Shown: positions 48,501 to 57,965 of the stretch, in pieces
How the letters are laid out: each line of letters opens with the position of its first letter
Position numbering within the stretch: position 1 is the first letter of the stretch
Origin: Nitratireductor sp. B36
GTDB lineage: Bacteria; Pseudomonadota; Alphaproteobacteria; Rhizobiales; Rhizobiaceae
Assembly: GCF_020833685.1 (NCBI RefSeq)
Contig: NZ_JACKZY010000004.1
Coordinates: 248,001 to 312,000, forward strand
Direction of reading: 5' to 3'
Length of the DNA stretch: 64,000 nucleotides
Position numbers and translations under genes: made by a program
Notes under the pieces: model-generated
Told to the model about the DNA's origin: nothing
The model's database searches: none
Seen by the model: only the letters and a program-made list of their open reading frames with translations

Positions 48501-49343
48501 TCAGACGGCGGCGAGCGCCGGTTGAGCCTGACCGGTCGATTTTCTTGCCGGCTGTGGAGCCGGGACATTGATGCTGGTGGAGGTGATGGCTTCGGAAAGC
48601 TCCGCGCCTTCCTCGCCGCCGTAAATGGTGCGCACCGCTTCGCTGGTCAGCGCCTCGGGTGGGCCGTCGAAGACCACAGCGCCCTTGGCCATGCCGACAA
48701 TGCGGTTGCAATAGGCGCGCGCCGTGTCGAGCGTGTGCAGGTTGGTGATGACGGTGATGCCTTCGCGGGCGTTGATGTCGGCCAGCGAGTCCATCACCAC
48801 CTTGGCGTTAAGCGGATCGAGCGAGGCGATCGGCTCGTCGGCGAGGATCACCTTCGGTTCCTGCATGAGAGCACGGGCGATCGCCACACGCTGCTGCTGA
48901 CCGCCAGAAAGGGTGCCGGCGCGCTGCAGCGCCGTCTGCGCGATGTCGAGGCGCTCGAGCGCGGCAATGGCGCGGATGCGTTCCTCGCGGGTAAACATGT
49001 TCATCAGGTTGAGAACGGTGGAACGATGATTGAGGCGCCCGAGCAGGACGTTGGTCAGCACGTCGAGACGCGGCACCAGGTTGAACTGCTGGAAGATCAT
49101 CGCGCAGTCGCGTTGCCAGCGGCGCAGCTCCGCGCCTTTAAGAGCCGATACCTCTTTGCCCTGAAATGAGATCGACCCTTCGGACGGATCGATCAGCCGG
49201 TTGATCATGCGCAAAAGCGTCGACTTGCCTGCGCCCGAGCGGCCAATGATGCCGACCATCTGGCCCTGTTCGATTTCCAGTTCCACATCGCGCACGGCCG
49301 TGTTCTGTCCGAAGCGTCGGGTGACCTGTCGAATTTCAAGCAT
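48501..49343 (-). CDS. phnC: Phosphonate ABC transporter ATP-binding protein
   Basis: 280 residues. Walker [16 protein letters not shown] signature [18 protein letters not shown], Walker [14 protein letters not shown] and the switch His in TNLHTLD. First gene of the operon running to phnN; a PHO-box-like site lies about 100 bases upstream at 49442-49463. Confidence 0.95.
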   Translation of the reverse strand: MLEIRQVTRRFGQNTAVRDVELEIEQGQMVGIIGRSGAGKSTLLRMINRLIDPSEGSISFQGKEVSALKGAELRRWQRDCAMIFQQFNLVPRLDVLTNVLLGRLNHRSTVLNLMNMFTREERIRAIAALERLDIAQTALQRAGTLSGGQQQRVAIARALMQEPKVILADEPIASLDPLNAKVVMDSLADINAREGITVITNLHTLDTARAYCNRIVGMAKGAVVFDGPPEALTSEAVRTIYGGEEGAELSEAITSTSINVPAPQPARKSTGQAQPALAAV

Positions 49344-49441
49344 TTGCTTATCCCGTTAAGCGCCGTATTGCGGCTCTCCCGCAGGCTTTTCGCCCTTGTC
49401 GCTCATTCGCCTAATGGGTGTGGATGAAACCTGCATGTCGC

Positions 49442-49463
49442 TTGGATGACGGTTTCTTGACAG
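49442..49463 (-). promoter_or_regulatory. PHO box (PhoB site) upstream of phnC
   Basis: On the minus strand two 11-mers follow each other: CTGTCAAGAAA and CCGTCATCCAA. They match the tandem CTGTCAT-type repeat bound by PhoB. It lies between phnC and the divergent GFA gene and points towards phnC. Confidence 0.6.
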
Positions 49464-49554
49464 TCCACAGTGCTGCCGCGCGCAGGGTTGCGTCGTGGCA
49501 ATGGGGTCTTCTTCCTGGATATGCTAAGAGGCATCATCTTTAGGGAGATGATTG

Positions 49555-49962
49555 ATGGGCACAACGCATTCCGGCACCTGCCTCTGTGGCGCGGTGAGAT
49601 TTGAAATTTCAGGCTCGTTCGAGCGCTTTTATCTCTGCCATTGTTCGCGCTGCCGCAAGGGATCAGGCTCAGCCCATGCCGCGAACCTTTTTTCGAGCGC
49701 GGCGGAGATCACCTGGCTTTCTGGGGAAGAGAATACAGCGAGCTACCGGGTGCCGGGGGCGCGGCACCGGAGGAGCTTCTGCCGGTCCTGTGGCTCTGCT
49801 CTGCCGAGATCGGAAGCAGGCGGGGCGATGGTCATCGTTCCGGCTGGGTGTCTTGATACACCGGTTTCCATGAAGCCGACCGCACATATCTGCATGTCCA
49901 GTCGTGCGGATTGGGATGATGGGCTGAACGAAGTCCCCCGGCTGGATGGCCTGCCGGGATGA
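49555..49962 (+). CDS. GFA-domain (CENP-V/glutathione-dependent formaldehyde-activating enzyme type) protein
   Basis: 135 residues from the ATG at 49555, with GGGAG 7 bases upstream. Zinc cysteines: GTCLCGAVRFEI, LCHCSRCRKGSGSA and SFCRSCGSALP. The fold is that of the GFA family; most members have unknown substrates, and formaldehyde activation should not be assumed. It is divergent from phnC. Confidence 0.88.
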   Translation: MGTTHSGTCLCGAVRFEISGSFERFYLCHCSRCRKGSGSAHAANLFSSAAEITWLSGEENTASYRVPGARHRRSFCRSCGSALPRSEAGGAMVIVPAGCLDTPVSMKPTAHICMSSRADWDDGLNEVPRLDGLPG

Positions 49963-49974
49963 AGCGCGGCGGGG

Positions 49975-50931
49975 TTACCGCGCGCCGCAGATCCGATCCT
50001 TCGCTTCGGCGTATTCTGCCGCCAGGCGGTCCACCAGAGCGCCAGCGCTGGTGATCTCGCTCACCGCCCCAATGCCCTGTCCGCTTCCCCAGATGTCGCG
50101 CCAGGCCTTTGCGTCAGCGCTTGCGAAATTCATCTTGGAGGGGTCGGCTTCCGGGAGATTGTCGGGGTCCATGCCGGCCTTGACGATGGAGCCCTTCAAG
50201 TAGTTGCCGTGTACGCCGGTGAAGAGGTTTGAATAGACGATGTCGGCAGCACGCGAGGAGACAATCATCTCCTTGTAGTCCTCGGTTGCACGCGCCTCCT
50301 GTGTGGCGATGAAGGGTGAACCGATATAGGCAAGGTCCGCGCCCATCGCCTCGGCCGCCAGCACCGCGCCGCCATTGGCGATGGCACCTGACAGAAGCAG
50401 CGGCCCATCGAACCACTGCCGGATTTCCTGTACGAGAGCGAAGGGCGAAAGCGTGCCCGCATGTCCGCCAGCCCCCGCTGCCACCGCAATGAGCCCGTCT
50501 GCTCCCTTTTCGATCGCTTTTCGTGCATGGCGATCGTGAATGATGTCGTGCAGCACGATGCCGCCATAGGAATGAACGGCCTGGTTCACCTCTTCGACGG
50601 CGCCGAGCGAGGTGATGACGATCGGCACCTTGTGATCCACACAGACCCTCAGGTCATGCTCCAGCCGGTCGTTGGAACGGTGAACGATCTGGTTGACGGC
50701 AAAAGGAGCAGCGGGGCGGTCCGGGTTTTTCGCATCATGCGCGGCCAGCTCCTCTTTGATCTGCGATATCCATTCGTCAAGCTGCTCCTTGGGGCGCGCA
50801 TTGAGTGCTGGAAAGGAGCCCACAATCCCGGCTTTGCATTGTGCGGTCACCAGAGGCGGATGCGAGATGATGAACAAGGGCGCGCCGACGACGGGCAAAC
50901 GCAAAGTGTCGAAAACAGCCGGAAGCGCCAT
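49975..50931 (-). CDS. Nitronate monooxygenase family flavoprotein
   Basis: 318 residues from the ATG at 50931 (MALPAVFDTLRLPVVGAPLF), with AAGGGA upstream. The TIM-barrel FMN enzyme pattern is clear: PPLVTAQCKAGIVGSFPALN, GADGLIAVAAGAGGHAG (with the substrate-region His) and LLSGAIANGGAVLAAEAMGADLAYIGSPFIAT. It oxidises alkyl nitronates such as propionate 3-nitronate, or is a related FMN reductase. A palindrome like that at the fatty-acid block lies 16-37 bases before the start, hinting at shared control. Confidence 0.88.
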   Translation of the reverse strand: MALPAVFDTLRLPVVGAPLFIISHPPLVTAQCKAGIVGSFPALNARPKEQLDEWISQIKEELAAHDAKNPDRPAAPFAVNQIVHRSNDRLEHDLRVCVDHKVPIVITSLGAVEEVNQAVHSYGGIVLHDIIHDRHARKAIEKGADGLIAVAAGAGGHAGTLSPFALVQEIRQWFDGPLLLSGAIANGGAVLAAEAMGADLAYIGSPFIATQEARATEDYKEMIVSSRAADIVYSNLFTGVHGNYLKGSIVKAGMDPDNLPEADPSKMNFASADAKAWRDIWGSGQGIGAVSEITSAGALVDRLAAEYAEAKDRICGAR

Positions 50932-50946
50932 GTTAATTCCCTTCAA

Positions 50947-50968
50947 TTGACGTATTCGTAAACGTCAA
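50947..50968. promoter_or_regulatory. Second copy of the MerR-type palindromic operator
   Basis: TTGACGTATTC then GTAAACGTCAA: the right half equals that of the site at 32220-32245, and the left half differs at two bases from a perfect palindrome. It is directly upstream of the nitronate monooxygenase ribosome site. Confidence 0.65.
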
Positions 50969-51032
50969 AACTTTTACAGCATCTTGGTCCCGGTTGAAAA
51001 CCTCCATCGCCACATTTTGCGCGCTTCTTGTC

Positions 51033-52175
51033 TCAACCGGGTTTAATGTCGTTGTGCCGCCGCCCGAGAAAGTCTCGCATCGCGGCAAGCCCGGCATCAA
51101 TCCCCTTGCGCCCAAAGCCGATGCGGAAGCGCCCTGCTGGGCTTTCCATCAGCTCCGAGTGGTAGACGGAGGCGGGCAGCAACAGCACGCCTGCCTGTTC
51201 CACGAGATCGTGGCAGAACTGTTCGACCCCATCCCGTCCATTATATCGGGGATAGGCAACACAACCGCCATCCGGGCGCTTCCAGTCGAAGAGATCCGGG
51301 TATTCGGCAAAGAATGCGTCCATTTTCTCAAGGTTCTCCGCGATCAGCGAGCGGTTCCGCGTAAGAATGCGGTCGCGCACTGAAAGCGCCATCACCGCCA
51401 GCCGCTCGCTCGGGGCAGAGTTGCAGATGGACAGGTAATGCTTGTAGCGCTCCAGCTTCTGCAAAAGCGCCGTGTCACGGCTGGCGATCCAGCCGATACG
51501 CAGGCCCGGCAGGCCATAGGCCTTGGACATGACGTTGAGGGAAACGCCCTTCTCATAGGCTTCCGCTGCCTGAGGAAGGCGTTTTTTGTCATCGCTTTCG
51601 AGCAGGCGGTAGACCTCATCACTGAAAAGGTAGAGATCGTGCTCGCGGCAAAGCGCCACGAGGGCTGCGAAATCCTCCTGCGGCATCAGGGCGCCGGTCG
51701 GATTGTTGGGCAGGTTGACCGATATCAGCTTCGTGTTGGGACGGATCGCGGCACGCACCGCATCGAGATCGAGCCGCCAGTTGTCGTTCTCCAGAAGCGG
51801 AACGCCGGTCACCGCGCACAGCCCCAGCGGCACGGTTTCTGCAGCCTGGTAGTTTGGAACAGAAACGATGGCGTGATCCTCGGGTGAGAGCATTACACGC
51901 ATGGCCGCATAAATGCCTTCCTCGGCGCCGGCGAAGCAGAGAATGTCACGTGCGGAAAGGCCGTCATAAGTAGCGGCAATGGCCTCGCGCAGGTCCGGCG
52001 CGCCCCAGGTTTCCGTGTAGCCGAGCCACAGCCTGTCGAGCTCTTCGCGTGCGGAAGGCCCGGCCATCTGTGTCAGCTCACCGAGCGTCATGCTTTCCAT
52101 GTCGGAGGCGGTCATGTGATGCCGGGCATTGAACTCCCAGCGGGAAAAGTGAACCTCAAGCGCGAAATCCCGCAT
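51033..52175 (-). CDS. Class I/II PLP-dependent aminotransferase
   Basis: 380 residues from the ATG at 52175 (MRDFALEVHFSRW), which has GAGGAG 6 bases upstream. Fold type I: ILCFAGAEEGIYAAMRVML (cofactor phosphate region), NLPNNPTGALM, LFSDEVYRLLE (Asp to pyridine nitrogen) and SLNVMSKAYGLPGLRIGW, where the Lys in MSKAYG binds PLP; FRIGFGRK provides the substrate carboxylate Arg. The amino donor and acceptor are not identified. Confidence 0.9.
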   Translation of the reverse strand: MRDFALEVHFSRWEFNARHHMTASDMESMTLGELTQMAGPSAREELDRLWLGYTETWGAPDLREAIAATYDGLSARDILCFAGAEEGIYAAMRVMLSPEDHAIVSVPNYQAAETVPLGLCAVTGVPLLENDNWRLDLDAVRAAIRPNTKLISVNLPNNPTGALMPQEDFAALVALCREHDLYLFSDEVYRLLESDDKKRLPQAAEAYEKGVSLNVMSKAYGLPGLRIGWIASRDTALLQKLERYKHYLSICNSAPSERLAVMALSVRDRILTRNRSLIAENLEKMDAFFAEYPDLFDWKRPDGGCVAYPRYNGRDGVEQFCHDLVEQAGVLLLPASVYHSELMESPAGRFRIGFGRKGIDAGLAAMRDFLGRRHNDIKPG

Positions 52176-52329
52176 TCTGAACTCCTCGGGCATGGTTAGG
52201 GTGGAGAAAAACCAGGCTCGACCTCATCAGGGCGGAATAGCCTATTGTTCACACCTTGTTATGACCGTTGATTGCATACTCACCAACGGTTAACCATGTG
52301 ACAAAGACAGGCAAAGAGGGCAGCCAGCC

Positions 52330-53403
52330 TTGGACGCGATAGAAAATGCGATAAGAAAGGCGTTCGAAAAGGGCGACGCTAGCAAACGGCCCTTCCGTGA
52401 AAAGGTGTATCGTTCTGCCTTTGCAGCGCTGGAGCGCACGCTTGAAGCACGCGACGATCTTTCTGAAGAGGCAAAAACTGCCAGGCGCGAGAACCTGAAG
52501 ACAACGATCACCGAGATCGAGACAGAGTTCGTTCCCGCCGCCCCACAAGCCGGGGGTCCGCAGGTCTCAAAGCCTGCGCCGCGAGAGCGGCCGGCTCCCT
52601 CGCCGCAAGTCGAGCCTGAGGCGCGCAGCGCCCCACGCCCCAGAGACAAAAGCGAGGCGTTCGCTCCACGGATTGACCCGCGGGATCGCAGCGGCGTGTC
52701 GGATGATCCTTCTTCTGAAGAGGCGAAACGACGCATTCGTGCGGCCCTGCCAAGGCCGCGGCGCTCTTATGCCATGCTCTTTCTGATCGCGACTGTGGTG
52801 GCGTTTCTCGGCTTGGGGCTCTGGTGGACCATGTCCAGTGGCATTCTGATGTCCAGCGATGAGCGGGACACCAGTGTGCGCAACCCGCCGCTTGCCCTGG
52901 AGGAAGACAATTATTCTGCGGACGAGGAAACAACAGCCTCCGGGTCGCGAGGAAGCCGCGCGGAGGGCGAATGGATCACCATTTTCGACCCAACCGATCC
53001 CACCACCGTTTCTGCGCCGGATGGCGGGAACATAGACGTGATGCGCAATGATGATCAGGTTTTTCTCCAAGTCAGCACATCCGGCGGGGCAGGCATTTCC
53101 TTTGATGTAGGGCGCGGCGTTCTGGAGACGCTCGCCGGACGCAACGCCATTTTCAGCATCGAGGCCAGAGCGCAGGACGGGGAGGAGACACAGCTTTCGC
53201 TCTCCTGCAACTTTGGCGCCCTTGGCGATTGCGGTCGCACCCGCTACGTGGTCGGGCCAACGCGTTCGGACTATCTCTTCGAGGTCGAATTGCCCAATCA
53301 ATCGCCCAGCAGCGGCGGAACGATCACCATTGTTCCGGATGCCACCGGCCAAGGTCATGCGCTCGACGTCTTCTCCATCCGTGCGGCCATTGCGACGCAA
53401 TGA
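52330..53403 (+). CDS. Membrane-anchored protein of unknown function
   Basis: 357 residues starting with TTG (GAGGG upstream). I do not recognise the family. An N-terminal helical region (residues 1-65, DAIENAIRKAFEKGDASKR and following) resembles the start of other rhizobial inner-membrane proteins; a Pro/Ala-rich charged linker follows; one membrane helix lies at about 152-175 (YAMLFLIATVVAFLGLGLWW). The remaining 180 residues are predicted to be periplasmic and beta-rich, with two cysteines (SLSCNFGALGDCGRT) that could form a disulphide. It is convergent with the ligase gene, which ends 7 bases away. Confidence 0.75.
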   Translation: MDAIENAIRKAFEKGDASKRPFREKVYRSAFAALERTLEARDDLSEEAKTARRENLKTTITEIETEFVPAAPQAGGPQVSKPAPRERPAPSPQVEPEARSAPRPRDKSEAFAPRIDPRDRSGVSDDPSSEEAKRRIRAALPRPRRSYAMLFLIATVVAFLGLGLWWTMSSGILMSSDERDTSVRNPPLALEEDNYSADEETTASGSRGSRAEGEWITIFDPTDPTTVSAPDGGNIDVMRNDDQVFLQVSTSGGAGISFDVGRGVLETLAGRNAIFSIEARAQDGEETQLSLSCNFGALGDCGRTRYVVGPTRSDYLFEVELPNQSPSSGGTITIVPDATGQGHALDVFSIRAAIATQ

Positions 53404-53409
53404 GAGGTG

Positions 53410-55008
53410 CTAATCTTCGAGCATGGAGGTCAGGGCTTCAAGCCGGTCCGCTTCGGCTGCCGGCTTGTCCCAGCGCAGGCGGGAAATGCGTGGAAAGCGC
53501 ATCGCCACACCTGATTTGTGTCGCGTTGAGCGATTGAGCCCCTCAAACGCGACTTCGAGAACAAGACCGTGATCGCGCTCGGCGCGGACTGATCGGACGG
53601 GGCCGAAACGCTCGATCGTGTTGTCACGCACATATTTGTCGATCTGCTTCAGTTCCTCATCGGTAAAACCGAAATAGGCCTTACCGACAGGTACGAGCTC
53701 GGGCGCGTCTTCGGGCCCGGTCCATACACCGAATGTGTAATCGGAGTAATAGCTCGACCGCTTGCCGTGACCACGTTGCGCATAAAGCAGCACTGCATCG
53801 ATGATGAACGGATCACGCTTCCATTTGAACCATGGGCCTTTGGGGCGGCCGGGAACATAGGAGGAATCGCGCCGCTTCAACATCACCCCTTCAATCACGG
53901 GATGCGGTGGAGCACGTCGTTTGGCGTCCAGTTCTTCCCAGTTTGTGAAATCGACGAGCGGGGACAGATCGAAACGATCCTGCGACAGCCCCGATATCCG
54001 CTCCTGAAGTGCTGCCCGGCGTTGGATGAAGGGCAGTCCGCGCAGGTCTTCTCCTTCCGCCTGCAGCAGATCGTAGCAGCGGAGGAAGACCGGGTACTCG
54101 CCAAGCATCTTCTTCGACACCGTCTTGCGGTTGAGGCGCTGCTGAAGGTCCGAGAAGGTGCCGGTCCGCGTATCCGGGTTTCCGACCAGCAGCTCTCCAT
54201 CCAGGGTCATTTCGGCTTCGAACGATGACAGGAGGTCCGGAAATGCACCGGATATGTCGTCGCCTGTGCGCGAATAGAGCCGTTTGACACCGTCTTCGCA
54301 CACTGCCTGAACGCGGATCCCGTCCCATTTCCATTCGGCCGCGTAGTCGGCAGGATCCAGCTTTGAAAGCTCACCGTCGCCGACCGGATGGGCAAGCATG
54401 ACCGGCCGGAACAGCGCTTTCGCAGTGCTGACAGGCTTTTGGGCTTCGCCTTCCAGCCATGCGAAGAGCGTTTCATAGGGTGGTTCGAGCCCGTGCCAGA
54501 GTTCTTCTATCTCGCCGATGTCCTTATTGCCGAACGTTGCCAGGGCCTGCTTTGCAAGCCGTGCTGATACGCCGATACGCAAGCCTCCGGTAGCGAGTTT
54601 GATCAGAGCAAATCGGGCAGAGGGATCGAGCCGATCGAGGAGATGCGCCATGACCGAAGGCGCTTCAGCCCGCCCAAGCGTGGAAAGCATTTCTACGATT
54701 TCGGAGAGCGGCGGCGGGGTTTCCTCACCCGGGGTGCTTGGCCAAACGAGCGATATGGTCTCTGCAAGGTCGCCAACATAATCGTAGGAATAGGCAAAAA
54801 GCACCTCGTCCATTCGCCCGCCGATCAGGGTCCGCAGCATGGCTGGTTTCACAGCGGGAAAGTCGAGGCCCCCGGTCAACGCGGCAAGAGCGTAACCACG
54901 ATCAGGGTCACGCACAGAACTGAAATGGTCCGTGAGCAGGCGGATTTTTCCGTTCCGCGACGGGGTGAGAACCAGACGGTCGAGCAGATTGGCAAAGTCA
55001 CGCATCAC
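53410..55008 (-). CDS. ATP-dependent DNA ligase, cisplatin/ligase-associated damage response type
   Basis: 532 residues. N-terminal helical DNA-binding domain, adenylation motif EWKWDGIRVQ with Lys227, then YSRTGDDISGAFP (motif III), DGELLV, VFLRCYDLL, GVMLKRRDSSYVPGRPKGPWFKWKRDP (motifs IV-V) and a C-terminal OB fold. It seals nicks in the repair set with Lhr helicase, MBL exonuclease and PdeM. Its start overlaps the exonuclease stop (ATGA). Confidence 0.94.
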   Translation of the reverse strand: MMRDFANLLDRLVLTPSRNGKIRLLTDHFSSVRDPDRGYALAALTGGLDFPAVKPAMLRTLIGGRMDEVLFAYSYDYVGDLAETISLVWPSTPGEETPPPLSEIVEMLSTLGRAEAPSVMAHLLDRLDPSARFALIKLATGGLRIGVSARLAKQALATFGNKDIGEIEELWHGLEPPYETLFAWLEGEAQKPVSTAKALFRPVMLAHPVGDGELSKLDPADYAAEWKWDGIRVQAVCEDGVKRLYSRTGDDISGAFPDLLSSFEAEMTLDGELLVGNPDTRTGTFSDLQQRLNRKTVSKKMLGEYPVFLRCYDLLQAEGEDLRGLPFIQRRAALQERISGLSQDRFDLSPLVDFTNWEELDAKRRAPPHPVIEGVMLKRRDSSYVPGRPKGPWFKWKRDPFIIDAVLLYAQRGHGKRSSYYSDYTFGVWTGPEDAPELVPVGKAYFGFTDEELKQIDKYVRDNTIERFGPVRSVRAERDHGLVLEVAFEGLNRSTRHKSGVAMRFPRISRLRWDKPAAEADRLEALTSMLED

Positions 55009-56015
55009 TCGACCTCGTCTTCGTAGCCGACGAGGTTGAGAGGGCGGGCCTTGATGCCGTTCAGTTCACACCAGCGAACGATGGCTTCCTCGCGGCCGTG
55101 TGTCACCCACACTTCGCCTGCCTCCGTTTCTCGGATAGTGGCGATCAGCTCATTCCAGTCTGCATGGTCGGAAAGGATCAGGGGGAGTTCGACACCGCGC
55201 TGCTTCGCTCTCTGGCGGATGCGCATCCAGCCGGAGGCAAAGACGTTGAGCGGATCGGCGAAGCGCCGCGTCCAGCGTTCGCCGAACACGGATGGAGGTG
55301 CGACTATGACGCGGCCCGCGGCGCGATCGGCAAGGCCTCCTTCGACAGTTGCCGGTTCAAGTTCGCCGAGGTCGATGCCCTGGCCTTCATAATAGCGACA
55401 GAGTTTTTCCAAGGCACCGTGAATGAGGATCGGTGTATCGTATCCGCTGGTGCGCAAGAGACTGATGACGCGCTGCGCCTTGCCAAGGGAATAAGCCCCC
55501 AAAATGTGCGCGCGATCCGGAAATTGCGTCAATGACGCGGTCAGACGCCGGATCTCCTGCAAGGGGTCGGGGTGAACAAAAACGGGGAGCCCAAAGGTCG
55601 CTTCGGTGATGAAGACATCACAGCGCACGGGCTCGAAGGCGGCGCAGGTTTGATCGGGATGACGCTTGTAATCGCCAGAGGCGACAATGCGCAGGCCATT
55701 TTTCTCCACAGCGATCTGCGCCGATCCCAGCACATGGCCAGCAGGGTGAAAAGAAATGCCAACACCATCAAGTGTCAGCGTTTCGCCGTAATTGATGGCC
55801 TGCCGGCTTCGCGCAAAGTCTGTACCGTACCGCAGCGCCATGATGTCGAGCGTTTCTCTCGTCGCCAGAACGTGTCCATGACCCGCGCGGGCGTGGTCTG
55901 CATGCCCGTGCGTGATCAGGGCCCGCTCCACCGGACGCACAGGATCGATGTAGAAATCACCGGGCGGGCAATAAAGTCCCGCCGGGCGCGGCTGGAGCAG
56001 GTTCTGCGGCTTCAT
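55005..56015 (-). CDS. Ligase-associated DNA damage response exonuclease (MBL fold)
   Basis: 336 residues from the ATG at 56015 (MKPQNLLQPRPAGLYCPPGDFYIDP). Metallo-beta-lactamase fold with THGHADHARAGHG, VLGSAQIAVEKNG, ASGDYKRHPDQTCAAFEP and a beta-CASP-like region ending LSDHADWNELI. Related to CPSF/Artemis-type nucleases. The frame is open to 56084, but no family residues occur before Met24. Overlaps the ligase gene. Confidence 0.9.
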   Translation of the reverse strand: MKPQNLLQPRPAGLYCPPGDFYIDPVRPVERALITHGHADHARAGHGHVLATRETLDIMALRYGTDFARSRQAINYGETLTLDGVGISFHPAGHVLGSAQIAVEKNGLRIVASGDYKRHPDQTCAAFEPVRCDVFITEATFGLPVFVHPDPLQEIRRLTASLTQFPDRAHILGAYSLGKAQRVISLLRTSGYDTPILIHGALEKLCRYYEGQGIDLGELEPATVEGGLADRAAGRVIVAPPSVFGERWTRRFADPLNVFASGWMRIRQRAKQRGVELPLILSDHADWNELIATIRETEAGEVWVTHGREEAIVRWCELNGIKARPLNLVGYEDEVE

Positions 56016-56128
56016 GGAATGAGAAGATAGGTCATTTTTCAGGCAGTGAAAGACAGACTTGTCAGGAGACATTTCCGGGAGCATAAGCGCTCACCGCCCG
56101 CATGCGGGCCTCCTGGAAAACATATCGA

Positions 56129-57103
56129 ATGAAGCCGATTTTCTTCACTTCGGGTGATCTGCTCGCCGATCGCCGTGCGGAGTATGCGGAGATGCTGTTC
56201 GAAAGCGGGGATTTCAAAGCCGCTGCCGACCTGATGGGCGAGGCTCTGACCCGTGCGCCGGATTGGGCGGCAGGGCATTTCCGCCACGGTGAGATGCTGG
56301 CTGAGGCAGGCGAGGTCGCAGCCGCGCTGGACGCCTGGCGAAATGTCCTCAGGCTCGATGAAATGGATCGGCTGGGTGCGGCGTTGAAGCTGGAGCTTTT
56401 CGGTGCGCTCGATGGTCTTGGCGCTGTTCCATCGGCTTTCGTCGAAACCCTGTTCGATCAGTATGCCGAAACGTTCGACACGGCGTTGGTGGACAAGCTC
56501 GGTTATCGCGTGCCCGAATTGCTGGAGGAAGCGCTTCTGCGGATCGGAAAACATGCTTTCGCTCATGCCGTCGACCTTGGATGCGGCACTGGCTTGATGG
56601 GCGAGCGACTGAGAGCCCATGTCAGCTTTCTTGAAGGGATCGATATCTCGGCAAAAATGCTGAAGCGTGCGGATGACAAACAGATCTACGACCGGCTGGA
56701 ACGGGCCGATCTCTCCGCACTCACCAAGCTGCCCCGCGAGGCCGATCTGGTGACCGCGGCAGACGTTTTCATGTATCTGGGTTCGCTCGACCGGCTTTTT
56801 GCAGCGGCCGGAGCCTCGCTTGCGCCGGGGGCCCTTTTCGTTTTTTCAGTCGAACATCATGCGGGACCGGAGGCAATGGTGCTGCGTCCCTCGCGGCGCT
56901 ACGCTCATTCCGAGGCGCATTTGCGGGCGGTCATGGGAGATGCGGGATTTGAACCGGTACTGCTTGAAAAGGCAGTGATCCGCCGGGATCGTGGCGAACC
57001 CATCGAAGGATTGGTGGTCGTCGCCGAACGGAGAGGGATTGGCGCTGCAGCGGCCAAGGTCGCAGTTCCAGACCACCGAAAAGAGCGCCCGGAAGTCCAC
57101 TAG
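56129..57103 (+). CDS. SAM-dependent methyltransferase with N-terminal TPR-like region
   Basis: 324 residues from the ATG at 56129 (MKPIFFTSGD). Residues 1-85 are TPR-like (YAEMLFESGDFKAAADLMGEALTRAPDWAAG); a class I methyltransferase domain follows with HAVDLGCGTGLMGERLR, FLEGIDISAKML and ADVFMYLGSLDRLFAAA. The YAETFDTALVDKLGYRVPELL linker is typical of TPR-methyltransferases in Alphaproteobacteria. Substrate unknown. Divergent from the exonuclease gene. Confidence 0.85.
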   Translation: MKPIFFTSGDLLADRRAEYAEMLFESGDFKAAADLMGEALTRAPDWAAGHFRHGEMLAEAGEVAAALDAWRNVLRLDEMDRLGAALKLELFGALDGLGAVPSAFVETLFDQYAETFDTALVDKLGYRVPELLEEALLRIGKHAFAHAVDLGCGTGLMGERLRAHVSFLEGIDISAKMLKRADDKQIYDRLERADLSALTKLPREADLVTAADVFMYLGSLDRLFAAAGASLAPGALFVFSVEHHAGPEAMVLRPSRRYAHSEAHLRAVMGDAGFEPVLLEKAVIRRDRGEPIEGLVVVAERRGIGAAAAKVAVPDHRKERPEVH

Positions 57104-57199
57104 GGTCCGGCCCTGGGCACTCAAGCGCCCCCGAAGTGCACCAGATCGCCGTGAGGGATGACCGGATCAACACTCTGACCGGTCACCCCCAAAACTTGA

Positions 57200-57685
57200 T
57201 TACTCGGCTTCGTCGGCCGGGCCGGCATTGAGCTGGCCGTATTTTTCCACGCCGATTGTCTCAAGGAGTTCAAGCTGCGTTTCGAGGTAGTCGATATGAC
57301 CTTCCTCGTCTGCGAGCAGCTCTTCGAACAGTTTCATGGAAACATAGTCGCCCGCATCGTGGCAGTCGTCGCGCGCTTCCTTGTAGAGTTTGCGGGCGTC
57401 ATGCTCACCGGCGAGATCAGCCTCAAGCACTTCCTTGATGTTCTGGCCGATGCGCAGCGGGCCAACAACCTGAAGGTTGGGATGGCCCTCAAGGAAGATG
57501 ATACGCTCGACCAGCTTGTCGGCGTGGTGCATTTCCTCGATGGATTCTTCGCGCTCCTTCTTGGCGAGCTTGGTAAAGCCCCAATCTTCCAGAAGGCGAT
57601 AATGCAGCCAATATTGGTTGACTGCCCCCAGTTCGTGGGTGAGCGCCTCGTTAAGCCGCTCGATGACCTTTTTGTCGCCTTTCAT
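57200..57685 (-). CDS. bfr: Bacterioferritin
   Basis: 161 residues from the ATG at 57685 ([15 protein letters not shown]), with GGAAGGAAG upstream. Four-helix bundle with [49 protein letters not shown] (ferroxidase Glu and His, and the Met52-type heme ligand region) and [15 protein letters not shown]. It stores iron as a heme-containing 24-mer. The start lies inside the end of bfd, so the two are translationally coupled. Confidence 0.95.
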   Translation of the reverse strand: MKGDKKVIERLNEALTHELGAVNQYWLHYRLLEDWGFTKLAKKEREESIEEMHHADKLVERIIFLEGHPNLQVVGPLRIGQNIKEVLEADLAGEHDARKLYKEARDDCHDAGDYVSMKLFEELLADEEGHIDYLETQLELLETIGVEKYGQLNAGPADEAE

Positions 57686-57965
57686 TGAACTTCCTTCCAA
57701 AACGCTCGCGCAAAGCGCGTACCTGATCGAGATAGGTCACGGTAGCAGCATTCTGGGCAGCATCAAGGCGTGCATGATAGGCTTCGGTGACGCGGATGAT
57801 TGTTTCCACGACATTCGGAAAGCACCCACAGCAGCGGCCGCGCTTGGACATGGTGTGGTAGACCTTCGCCGGCACAACAAGCTGCCAGGGATCCTCGTCG
57901 AGCATGGCGACGATCGTCTCCTCGAGCTCTTTCTGGGTGATCATGTTGCATTGGCAGACGAGCAT
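57651..57965 (-). CDS. bfd: Bacterioferritin-associated ferredoxin
   Basis: 104 residues from the ATG at 57965 ([14 protein letters not shown]). The 2Fe-2S ligands are Cys4, Cys6 and the later pair in [14 protein letters not shown]. Bfd reduces bacterioferritin to release iron. The classical protein has about 64 residues; this one has a basic C-terminal extension of about 40 residues, as in other rhizobial Bfd. Its last 35 bases overlap bfr. The frame is open further upstream but without a start signal; the 293 bases to 58258 hold nothing else recognisable. Confidence 0.85.
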   Translation of the reverse strand: MLVCQCNMITQKELEETIVAMLDEDPWQLVVPAKVYHTMSKRGRCCGCFPNVVETIIRVTEAYHARLDAAQNAATVTYLDQVRALRERFGRKFNERRQKGHRAA

